This document shows positions 18,013-26,158 of a DNA stretch of 38,128 bases, one piece after another. The notes beneath the pieces were generated by a model, which did no database searches, was not told the DNA's origin, and was given only the letters and a program-made list of their open reading frames with translations. The translations under genes and the position numbers were made by a program. The stretch's first letter is position 1; every line of letters starts with the position of its first letter. Origin of the DNA: Saprospiraceae bacterium (GTDB lineage Bacteria; Bacteroidota; Bacteroidia; Chitinophagales; Saprospiraceae); assembly GCA_016714765.1 (NCBI GenBank), contig JADKCF010000030.1:1-38128 (forward strand), given 5' to 3'.

Positions 18013-19323
18013 ATGACTATTCTTATTCTCATATTATGCATAGCCTTTCAGGTATTTATGACGACCAAAAAAGTAAGTCCGTTCCTATCACTTTTGATCG
18101 TAGCGATCACTGCCGGATTACTACTGGGGATGGATGTAAAGACGCTTTTGGCATCTATCGAAAAAGGAGTTGGAAGTACGCTTGGAGGTTTGGCGCTCAT
18201 TATTTGTTTGGGTGCAGTCTTGGGCAAAATACTAGAAGTAAGTGGTGCCGCTGAAAGAATTTCGACGACTTTGATAGACAGTTTTGGCGAAAAAAACATT
18301 CAATGGTCTGTCTTACTCACAGGTTTTTTGATCGGCATTCCTTTGTACTATAATGCTGGATTTGTCATTCTAGTCCCATTAATTTTTAATCTGGCCCGCA
18401 AAACCCGACTTCCTTTATTGTACATAGCCACCCCCATGGCTGCATCACTGTCTACAACACATTGTTTTTTGCCGCCACATCCGGGCCCCGTAGTACTGGT
18501 CAATGCTTTCCAGGCAGACATGGGTAAAACATTGATGTATGGTATACTGTTGGCTATACCTGCAGTGATCATTGCAGGCCCAATTTTTAGTAAGTTTTTA
18601 CGCAATTTTAAGGTGGACGACAATCCTATTTTTGGCAATTTTGATAGTAAAAACTTTACTACATTACCACCTGCAATACCCAGTTTTTCAGTAGCCTTAC
18701 TTCCTGTCATTTTGATTGCAGCTTCAGTAATTGCAAATGCAATATTATCAGAATCATGTGTGGTTAAGACCATCTTTATGTTTGTGGGTGATTCGACCAT
18801 TGCATTGTTATTATCTGTTTTGGTAGCATTGTATTATTTTGGCATGAGAAATAATATAGCCCTTGAGACTCAAATGAAATGGGTACATGATGCCATTTCA
18901 GGTATTGCCGTCATCATATTGATCATAACAACTGGTGGTGTATTTAAGCAAGTATTGACAGACAGTGGTTCGAGTGAATATATAGCAGCATTTTCATCAA
19001 AATGGAATATGTCGACCATTTTATTTGCTTGGGTGATTACAGCTTTTTTGAGAATTACTATTGGTTCAGCGACGGTAGCTGGTATTACAGCCGCCGGGAT
19101 TGTATCTCCTTTAATCATCGGAGGTGTCAGCCCTGAGCTTATGGTACTCGCGGTAGGTGCAGGAAGTGTTTTTGGATCACACATCAATGATTCCGGCTTC
19201 TGGATGTTCAAGGAATTTTTTAATCTTTCGCTCCAACAAACCTTATTATCATGGACCATCATGGAGTCTATTATCTCTTTAGTAGGGCTCATAGGTGTCT
19301 TGATATTAGATATTTTTATTTAA
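18013..19323 (+). CDS. GntP-family gluconate/aldonate permease
   Basis: Inner-membrane proton symporter of the GntP type, 436 residues from the ATG at 18013; an in-frame TTG at 17986 is less likely. Many membrane helices are visible, with family motifs GVGSTLGGLALIICLGAVLG, GIPLYYNAGFVILVPL, TTHCFLPPHPGPVVL and GSVFGSHINDSGFWMFKE. GntP proteins take up gluconate and related acids. Next to the dehydratase pair it is likely to import pentonates such as xylonate or arabinonate (inference). It starts 4 bp after the KdaD-like stop. Confidence 0.9.
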   Translation: MTILILILCIAFQVFMTTKKVSPFLSLLIVAITAGLLLGMDVKTLLASIEKGVGSTLGGLALIICLGAVLGKILEVSGAAERISTTLIDSFGEKNIQWSVLLTGFLIGIPLYYNAGFVILVPLIFNLARKTRLPLLYIATPMAASLSTTHCFLPPHPGPVVLVNAFQADMGKTLMYGILLAIPAVIIAGPIFSKFLRNFKVDDNPIFGNFDSKNFTTLPPAIPSFSVALLPVILIAASVIANAILSESCVVKTIFMFVGDSTIALLLSVLVALYYFGMRNNIALETQMKWVHDAISGIAVIILIITTGGVFKQVLTDSGSSEYIAAFSSKWNMSTILFAWVITAFLRITIGSATVAGITAAGIVSPLIIGGVSPELMVLAVGAGSVFGSHINDSGFWMFKEFFNLSLQQTLLSWTIMESIISLVGLIGVLILDIFI

Positions 19324-19340
19324 TTGTAAATGCAGAACAT

Positions 19341-19493
19341 ATGAATCGTTATTTTGCCATTGCAGTAGTCGTTTTATGTATTTTTAGTAGTATAACTGCA
19401 CAACAATCTACTTATATTTTAGTTGAATTAAATACAAAAGGTAATGTAGTAAAAGAGACATATTTGGAGACCAAAAACAAATTTATTACATAA
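19341..19493 (+). CDS. Small secreted protein of unknown function (50 residues)
   Basis: The ATG at 19341, 17 bp after the permease gene, opens a 50-codon frame. It starts with a clear signal peptide (MNRYFAIAVVVLCIFSSITA, then QQS). The mature part would be about 30 residues and includes YILVELNTKGNVVKE. I recognise no family. It may be a genuine short exported peptide of the operon or the N-terminal remnant of a larger exported enzyme; nothing after the stop continues it convincingly. Confidence 0.45.
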   Translation: MNRYFAIAVVVLCIFSSITAQQSTYILVELNTKGNVVKETYLETKNKFIT

Positions 19494-19620
19494 ACGATAA
19501 TTATATGTTTTATATGAAAATATAGAAATGGGTAAATTTATTATTGAAACTTTTAAAATCTAAAATATGATTCACTCCATCTATTCCAAGAACATTTTTA
19601 AAAATAAAAATTTTGAAATC

Positions 19621-20523
19621 ATGAAAATGTCTCATTACTTTCTGACATTAGTCTTATTAACGACAAGTCTGCTTTCCTTCGGCCAAACAGGAAACATCCT
19701 ATCCATCACCAATAAAAGTAAAGTCCTGAACAAGGATGTGAGTTACTCCATTTATCTGCCGCCTTCTTATGAAAAGTCCACGAGAAGTTATCCTGTGTTA
19801 TACCTTTTTTTTGGCATGTGGGGCGACTATACCGAGTGGGTCAATAAAGGAGGAGTAGCCACTATCGCCAATAAAGCCATCGCAGCAGGAGATGCACCAG
19901 AAATGATCATCGTGATGACAGAAGGATTTACGGATGCTTTTTATCAGAATAATTATGATAAATCTGTAATGTGGGAAGATTATTTTATCAATGAGTTGAT
20001 GCCCGATGTGGAGTCCAAATATCGCATCTATAAAAACCGCAACTACAGAGCCATAGCAGGACTATCGATGGGTGGATATGGCAGCGTCTATCATGCGATC
20101 AAACACAAAGATCTTTTCACCTATTGTTATGCTATGAGTGGAGCATTTCTAGATATCGTACCAGTAAAAGCAGGCGAAAAACCAAACCCAATGTTTGAAG
20201 ATGTGTATATCAGATTGTGGGGAAAACGCCAAGCAGATGGCTATCACGCAACCTACAAAGCCAACTCCATCCAAGAAATGATCAAAGCCATGGATGTATA
20301 TCAAGCACCTCAGGATTGGCGAGTGCCGGGTTTGCCTAGTTTTACGATCGACTGTGGCGACGATGATTTTTTGATTCAAAACAATATTGATCTCATAAAA
20401 CTCATGAAAGACAAAAAAATCCCTGCAGAATTTAGGGTGAGAGATGGTGGTCATACATGGAGCTATTGGAGGGAAAGTTTAGCTTTGGCCTTAGAAGCAG
20501 TGGGTCGGAAGTTTAGGAATTAA
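19621..20523 (+). CDS. CE1/esterase D-type exported esterase
   Basis: An alpha/beta hydrolase of 300 residues, taken from the ATG at 19621. A start 18 codons upstream is in frame but would put charged residues before the signal peptide (HYFLTLVLLTTSLLSFGQ). The nucleophile is S149 in AGLSMGGYGS, the acid lies in DCGDDDFLIQNN, and the catalytic His is in DGGHTWSYWRESL. This arrangement is shared by feruloyl and acetyl-xylan esterases attached to xylanases. As the last gene of the pentose/xylan series it probably removes feruloyl or acetyl groups from arabinoxylan (inference). Confidence 0.88.
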   Translation: MKMSHYFLTLVLLTTSLLSFGQTGNILSITNKSKVLNKDVSYSIYLPPSYEKSTRSYPVLYLFFGMWGDYTEWVNKGGVATIANKAIAAGDAPEMIIVMTEGFTDAFYQNNYDKSVMWEDYFINELMPDVESKYRIYKNRNYRAIAGLSMGGYGSVYHAIKHKDLFTYCYAMSGAFLDIVPVKAGEKPNPMFEDVYIRLWGKRQADGYHATYKANSIQEMIKAMDVYQAPQDWRVPGLPSFTIDCGDDDFLIQNNIDLIKLMKDKKIPAEFRVRDGGHTWSYWRESLALALEAVGRKFRN

Positions 20524-20600
20524 TCAACATAAACTTATATCATTCCGTCTTGCAACTATCCAGCAAGAGTAAAATGTAACCAAAAGATACCAAATAATCT

Positions 20601-20608
20601 TACATTTG
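20601..20608 (+). promoter_or_regulatory. Candidate -7 element upstream of the aldo/keto reductase gene
   Basis: TACATTTG fits TAnnTTTG, and a second match, TACTTTTG, lies at 20615-20622. Both are within 45 bases of the start codon. No convincing TTTG is found about 20 bases upstream of either. The 120-base gap before them suggests a new transcription unit. Confidence 0.35.
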
Positions 20609-20643
20609 TGAATATACTTTTGTGACAAAAATTTAAAATATCC

Positions 20644-21627
20644 ATGATATACAGAACCTTAGGTAAAACCAATTATAACATTTCAGAAATCAGTCTTGGC
20701 ACCTGGCAGGTAGGTGGCAAATGGGGCAGCTCTTTTGACCCGGATAATGCAGAAAACATACTCAAGACTGCCATCGAAAATGGTGTAAATTTTATAGATA
20801 CTGCAGATGTGTATAGTGATGGGCTCAGCGAAAAAGCTGTAGGAAAAGCGGTCAAATCTTACAACCAAAAGATATATATCGCTACCAAATGTGGCAGAAA
20901 ACTCCATCCCCATACAGATGCTTCATATACCCTTACTGCTTTGCGTAAAAGTGTAGAAGACAGTCTGCAAAACATTGGTGTGGATCACATTGACTTGATA
21001 CAGCTGCATTGCCCACCTTGGGAAACGTATTATCGCCCTGAAGTTTTTGATCTTTTTGATAAACTCAAAACAGAAGGAAAAATAAGTGCACTCGGTGTCA
21101 GTGTAGAAAAAGTAGAACAAGCCATCAAGGCCATGGAATATGATAATGTCACCACCATTCAAATCATATTTAACATGTTCAGACAGCGACCTTCAGAGCT
21201 GTTTTTTAAATTGGCCAAAGAAAAAAATGTAGGAATTATCGTTCGTGTACCATTAGCTAGTGGACTTTTGACGGGTACCTTTAGCGCCGACACCACTTTC
21301 GGAGCTGATGATCACCGCACATTCAATCGTGATGGTGCAGGTTTTGACAAAGGAGAAACATTTTCCGGGGTCAACTATAATAAAGGACTAGAAGCTGTCC
21401 GAATTTTAAGGGGTCATTTTGGAGATAACAATCTTGCTCTTTTGGCTATCAAATGGGTATTGATGTACGATGAGGTGAGTTGTGTTATACCGGGTGCGTC
21501 CAGCCCGACACAAGCTCAAAACAACCTTTTGGCAGGTGAAATTCCGCAGATTAGTGAAAGTGACATGTCGTTTATCAGGTCTGTTTATGAGCAATATATC
21601 AAAGCAGATGTCCATCAGATATGGTGA
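20644..21627 (+). CDS. Aldo/keto reductase
   Basis: NAD(P)H-dependent oxidoreductase with an (alpha/beta)8 barrel, 327 residues, of the YghZ/general stress type 'predicted oxidoreductase' group. The catalytic tetrad is D52 and Y57 (FIDTADVYSDGLSE), K82 (IYIATKCGRK) and H122 (LIQLHCPPWE). The N-terminus is RTLGKTNYNISEISLGTWQV, and the cofactor region near the C-terminus contains VIPGASSPTQAQNN. The substrate is unknown. It is separated from the esterase by 120 bp and probably has its own promoter, so a role in pentose metabolism is possible but unsupported. Confidence 0.92.
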   Translation: MIYRTLGKTNYNISEISLGTWQVGGKWGSSFDPDNAENILKTAIENGVNFIDTADVYSDGLSEKAVGKAVKSYNQKIYIATKCGRKLHPHTDASYTLTALRKSVEDSLQNIGVDHIDLIQLHCPPWETYYRPEVFDLFDKLKTEGKISALGVSVEKVEQAIKAMEYDNVTTIQIIFNMFRQRPSELFFKLAKEKNVGIIVRVPLASGLLTGTFSADTTFGADDHRTFNRDGAGFDKGETFSGVNYNKGLEAVRILRGHFGDNNLALLAIKWVLMYDEVSCVIPGASSPTQAQNNLLAGEIPQISESDMSFIRSVYEQYIKADVHQIW

Positions 21628-21748
21628 TGCAGTTGCTTGTATGCACATACTAAAAAACAGATTAGGCTATCACCTTTGGGATTACCAAAAAATTAATTAG
21701 GAAAAACCTAAAAATCTTTGCATTTTTGCCCCTTAAGTTCTTAAACAT

Positions 21749-23839
21749 ATGGCAAAATTTATTCACAGGGATGTGAGTTGGTTATCATTCAACTATCGTG
21801 TGCTCCAGGAAGCCAAAGACCCCTCTGTTCCCTTGCTCGAAAAACTTAAATTTTTGGCCATTTACTCTTCTAATCTGGATGAGTTTTTTCGTATCAGAGT
21901 AGCCAATCACCGAAATCTCGCCAGAGCTGACAAAGCTACACTCAAAACTATAGATTATTCACCTGAAAATATCCTGAAAGAAATATTAGATATTGCCAAT
22001 CAGCAGCAAATAGAATTCAGCCAGATTTTTGAAAAAAAAATTATTCCTGAGTTGAAAAAAAACGGATTGGACATTGTCTCCTGGCGCAGTCTTAATAAAG
22101 AACAAATAGATTTTGTAGATACCTATTTTAATGAGTACCTACTGCCCTTTGTACAACCGGTTATACTTGCAGGCAAAAAAATAAAACCTTTTCTCAACAA
22201 TGGTGCCTTGTATCTGGCATTGCACATTCAAAGTAAAGATGCAGTAAAACCAACCCCGGAATATGCCATTGTAAAAATACCGTCTGATCATTTATCCAGA
22301 TTCGTGGAGCTGCCACATAAGCCTGGAGAAGGAAAAAAAATACTGATGCTGGATGACGCTGTCAGAAACAGTGTAAGATTGATTTTTCCCGGGTATAATA
22401 TCATGGATTCATTTTCTATCAAGCTTACCCGAGACGCAGAATTGTATATAGATGACGAGTTTTCTGGGGATTTAATTTCGAAAATCAAAAAAAGTCTCAA
22501 TAAAAGGAATATAGGTGTCGCTTCGAGGATGGTGTATGACAGGACCATGCCCAAACATTTTTTACAATACCTGATGGGTGTATTCGAAATACATCAACTG
22601 GACCTACTTCCTGAGGGACGATACCATAATAATTCAGATTTCTTCAGATTTCCGGCATTTAATCTTATACATCTCAAAGATCCCGTGTTAACTCCCATTA
22701 GGATAGAAGAGATAGAAGAAGCAGAGTCCATTTTCGAAAAAATAAGAGAAAAAGATCAGTTCATTCATGTGCCCTACCATAGCTACGAGTCGGTCATCAA
22801 GTTTTTTGAAGATGCCGCTTCAGACCCGGATGTTACACATATTAAGATTATTCAGTATCGGGTGGCTAAAATATCGAGAATCATGAAAGCCATCAAAAAT
22901 GCTGTCAAAAGCGGTAAACAGGTGAGCACATTCATCGAAGTAAAGGCTCGATTTGACGAAGAAGCCAACCTAAAGTGGGGCGAGGAACTCGAACAGGCAG
23001 GCGTAAATGTATATTACAGTATGCCTGGTTTCAAAGTGCATTCAAAGCTTGCATTGGTCAGAAGACTCGAAAATGGAAAACCTAATCTATACTCATATCT
23101 TGGTACAGGCAATTTTCATGAGGACACTGCCAAACATTATTCTGATTTTGGTATTTTCACCAATGATAAGCGAATTACTTCCGAAGTAGCAAGGGTGTTT
23201 ACATTTCTGGAAACCAAACAAAGACCGACTCAACAGTTTGAATATCTGGGAGTAGGCCTTTTCAATCTCAAAGAGAAGTTTATTTCTCTTATCAAAAGGG
23301 AGATTGACAACGCTAAGAATGGGAAAAAAGCCAGGATGATTCTGAAAATGAACAGCATTCAGGATGAAGAAATGATCAATTATCTGTATGATGCCAGCAA
23401 TGCAGGTGTCAAGATAAAACTGATTATCAGAGGTATATGCTGTCTGGTACCCGGACAAAAAGACCACAGCGAAAACATAGAAGTGATTTCGATAATTGAC
23501 AGATTTCTGGAACACAGCAGGGTTTTTGTTTTTCATAATAACGGACAACCTGAAGTGTACCTTTCTTCGTCCGACTGGATGGTACGAAACCTACATTTCA
23601 GGGTCGAAACAGTGTTTCCGGTATTGGATCAGGAGTTGGTCAAGACAATCATCACGTGCATGAATATTCAACTGAATGACAATGTTAAATCCAGGGTAAT
23701 GGATGCAAAATTGTCCAACAAATACCGCAAAAACACGGATGATATCGCTGTCAGAAGCCAGATAGAAACTTATTATTTCATCAAAAGAAGGGAGGAGTTC
23801 AAACTTCAGTTAGAAAAGAATAACGAAAATCCAAAATAA
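21749..23839 (+). CDS. ppk1: Polyphosphate kinase 1
   Basis: Reversibly builds inorganic polyphosphate from ATP. The 696-residue protein has the N-terminal domain start FIHRDVSWLSFNYRVLQEA and SSNLDEFFRIRVANHR. The head domain and two phospholipase D-like catalytic domains follow. The phosphorylated His is about residue 431 in MPGFKVHSKLALV, preceded by TFIEVKARFDEEANLKWGE and followed by YLGTGNFHEDTAKHYSDFG. The second site is in LSSSDWMVRNLHFRVE. Length and motifs match full-length PPK1. The stop is one base before the purB ATG, so the two are likely co-transcribed. Confidence 0.97.
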   Translation: MAKFIHRDVSWLSFNYRVLQEAKDPSVPLLEKLKFLAIYSSNLDEFFRIRVANHRNLARADKATLKTIDYSPENILKEILDIANQQQIEFSQIFEKKIIPELKKNGLDIVSWRSLNKEQIDFVDTYFNEYLLPFVQPVILAGKKIKPFLNNGALYLALHIQSKDAVKPTPEYAIVKIPSDHLSRFVELPHKPGEGKKILMLDDAVRNSVRLIFPGYNIMDSFSIKLTRDAELYIDDEFSGDLISKIKKSLNKRNIGVASRMVYDRTMPKHFLQYLMGVFEIHQLDLLPEGRYHNNSDFFRFPAFNLIHLKDPVLTPIRIEEIEEAESIFEKIREKDQFIHVPYHSYESVIKFFEDAASDPDVTHIKIIQYRVAKISRIMKAIKNAVKSGKQVSTFIEVKARFDEEANLKWGEELEQAGVNVYYSMPGFKVHSKLALVRRLENGKPNLYSYLGTGNFHEDTAKHYSDFGIFTNDKRITSEVARVFTFLETKQRPTQQFEYLGVGLFNLKEKFISLIKREIDNAKNGKKARMILKMNSIQDEEMINYLYDASNAGVKIKLIIRGICCLVPGQKDHSENIEVISIIDRFLEHSRVFVFHNNGQPEVYLSSSDWMVRNLHFRVETVFPVLDQELVKTIITCMNIQLNDNVKSRVMDAKLSNKYRKNTDDIAVRSQIETYYFIKRREEFKLQLEKNNENPK

Positions 23840-23840
23840 A

Positions 23841-25172
23841 ATGCTAGAAGCGTTATCACCTCTGGATGGAAGGTACCAAATCCAAACCAAACCACTGAGA
23901 GATTATTTTTCTGAGTATGCTCTTATCAAATACAGGGTGTATGTAGAAGTAGAGTACCTGAAGGCGCTTATTCGCTTGCCACTGCCACAGCTGAGCGATC
24001 TGCCATACGAATCACTGGATATACTGACGGCTATTCATGCCGGTTTCGATACTGAAGCTGCAACAGAAATTAAGAACATAGAGAAAGTAACCAACCATGA
24101 TGTCAAAGCAGTAGAGTATTACATTAAGTCAAAACTGAACGGAACCATTCTCGAAGAATACAAGGAATTTGTTCATTTTGGGCTTACATCACAGGATATC
24201 AACAATACAGCCATGCCTCTGATGATGAAAGATGCTATGCAAAACACCATCATACCTGCCCTGGAAGCTATACTCACAGCCATGCATACAAGGGCACAGG
24301 AATACAAAGGTGTGCCAATGCTTGCTAAAACACATGGACAGGCGGCCTCCCCTACTACACTAGGCAAAGAATGGATGGTTTTTATCGAAAGGCTGCAAGA
24401 TGAGATAGCCACATTACATCAAATAAGTTTTAAGTGTAAATTCGGAGGAGCAACAGGAAATCTAAATGCTCATAAGGTCACCTATCCCCAGGTCGACTGG
24501 ATTAGATTTGCAGATCAGTTGACATCTGACATGGGTTTAGTCAGATCACAGCATACAACCCAGATAGCACACTATGATGACATAGCCGCTATCAGTCACA
24601 GCTGGACAAGAGTGAACACCATACTCATAGATTTTTGCAGAGATATGTGGTCTTATATTTCTATGGATTACTTTAAGCAGAAGACATCTGCCGGAGAAGT
24701 TGGTTCATCAGCCATGCCTCATAAAGTCAATCCAATAGATTTCGAAAACGCAGAGGGTAATCTCGGTATGGCTAATGCAGTCTTTGGTCATCTAGCTGCA
24801 AAACTCCCTATTTCACGACTTCAGAGAGACCTCACAGACTCTACTGTCCTACGCAACCTGGGTGTACCTTTTGGGCATAGCCTCATCGCTTACCAATCTG
24901 TAATAAAAGGCATCGGCAAGCTGTTGTTGAACCGTGAAGCTATAGAAGCTGACCTGGAGCAAAACTGGGCGGTGATAGCTGAGGCAATACAAAATATACT
25001 GAGAAGAGAGATGTATCATGAACCATACGAAGCCCTCAAAGCACTGACACGGGGCAAATCAGGCATTTCAAAAACCGACATTCACCAGTTTATCATGCAA
25101 CTGGATGTTTCAGAAGATGTCAAAACTGAAATGCTTGCCATCACACCTTATAATTATATAGGTTATTATTAA
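23841..25172 (+). CDS. purB: Adenylosuccinate lyase
   Basis: Catalyses two steps of purine synthesis: release of fumarate from SAICAR and from adenylosuccinate. The 443-residue protein begins LEALSPLDGRYQIQT. It contains EFVHFGLTSQDINNTAMP and KTHGQAASPTTLGKEW (catalytic His), and the fumarase/aspartase-superfamily signature AGEVGSSAMPHKVNPIDFEN. The C-terminal TRGKSGISKTDIHQFI is also typical of the PurB branch found in Bacteroidota and Proteobacteria. It follows ppk1 with one base between them and converges on the next gene with a 13-base gap. Confidence 0.97.
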   Translation: MLEALSPLDGRYQIQTKPLRDYFSEYALIKYRVYVEVEYLKALIRLPLPQLSDLPYESLDILTAIHAGFDTEAATEIKNIEKVTNHDVKAVEYYIKSKLNGTILEEYKEFVHFGLTSQDINNTAMPLMMKDAMQNTIIPALEAILTAMHTRAQEYKGVPMLAKTHGQAASPTTLGKEWMVFIERLQDEIATLHQISFKCKFGGATGNLNAHKVTYPQVDWIRFADQLTSDMGLVRSQHTTQIAHYDDIAAISHSWTRVNTILIDFCRDMWSYISMDYFKQKTSAGEVGSSAMPHKVNPIDFENAEGNLGMANAVFGHLAAKLPISRLQRDLTDSTVLRNLGVPFGHSLIAYQSVIKGIGKLLLNREAIEADLEQNWAVIAEAIQNILRREMYHEPYEALKALTRGKSGISKTDIHQFIMQLDVSEDVKTEMLAITPYNYIGYY

Positions 25173-25185
25173 TGGTGGTTACTTC

Positions 25186-25971
25186 TTAACAGGCAAAAAT
25201 CAAATTCATTCTCACTTCAATGGTCCCTGGGCATGACCTTTTTATTAAATTCCACATGTTTGAGGTCGATATCCTTTTTAAAATGCTCAGCATTTCTTTG
25301 GGGCTTATTTTTTGCTTGTTAAATGAAATTAGCCAGTAATTGAGGTTGGGAGATATTTTTTTTATGAGTTGAATGTCATATTCAGGATATTTCTTGAGCC
25401 ACTGTGCCATAAATGCTGAAGATGCAGGTTCTACTATGATCTGGTCATCAATGACTTCTTCTTTGACAGGTGTTTTTTGCTCTATGGGTTTATGTGAATA
25501 GTTTTCATCATATGCTTTGACAAGTATCCATCCGTCACTTTTTGCAAATTTTTCCAGGTGTCTCTGCAAATCCAGCACCTCCTGGGGTCTGTCTATACTT
25601 CCTTTGACAGATTTTACAATTTTACCGCTGCGGTACGTCATAGTGATAACAGGCAGATCCGGATCACTGATATAATAACTATCCTTAAAACCGGTGAAGT
25701 TGGCTTTGTCATACTTATCAGTGAGGTCTTTCAGTTGTTCTTTGGTCAGTTTTTTATAAAAAAGACCAAACCTCTCTACATTGGTGATGCCTTCATAAAC
25801 GGCATATTGGTTTTTATATAAGGTGACGTTGTACACTGAACAGTTATTGACCTGGCAAGGTCCTTTTTTAAGCGAGATGACCTCATCCTCACTCTTAAAC
25901 TTAGTGACATCCTTCACCCCTGAACATGCTTGAAAAAACATAATAACACAAACTAATATATTGATACGCAT
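25186..25971 (-). CDS. DUF6438-like predicted lipoprotein
   Basis: A 261-residue protein with a lipoprotein signal (LVCVIMFFQAC, Cys 16). After a short linker there is a domain of about 115 residues starting VISLKKGPCQVNNCSVYNVT and containing YKNQYAVYEGITNVERFGLF, KLTKEQLKDLTDKYDKANF and YISDPDLPVITMTYRSGK. This pattern matches the DUF6438 family as I know it; the function is unknown. The C-terminal third (YDIQLIKKISPNLNYWLISF) is not recognised. The gene converges on purB. Confidence 0.75.
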   Translation of the reverse strand: MRINILVCVIMFFQACSGVKDVTKFKSEDEVISLKKGPCQVNNCSVYNVTLYKNQYAVYEGITNVERFGLFYKKLTKEQLKDLTDKYDKANFTGFKDSYYISDPDLPVITMTYRSGKIVKSVKGSIDRPQEVLDLQRHLEKFAKSDGWILVKAYDENYSHKPIEQKTPVKEEVIDDQIIVEPASSAFMAQWLKKYPEYDIQLIKKISPNLNYWLISFNKQKISPKEMLSILKRISTSNMWNLIKRSCPGTIEVRMNLIFAC

Positions 25972-26158
25972 AACATTTAATTTTTAAGATGTACAAAAAC
26001 TCAGGTCTTCAGATACTTGTGAATCCACATATAGTACGACTGTTTGGAATTTTGCTCGTAGTACACCCATGTTTTAAAGTGTGTTTTCATTCTCTTACAA
26101 ACTCCATCCTACATAAGTCTTTGTTTGATTTTATTACTTTTTTATTGCTTGATAACTA

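Noticed and set aside
20548..20567. CTTGC / GCAAG inverted repeat after the CE1 esterase as a terminator
   Set aside because: The stem has only 5 bp with a 9-base loop, and no T tract follows on either strand.
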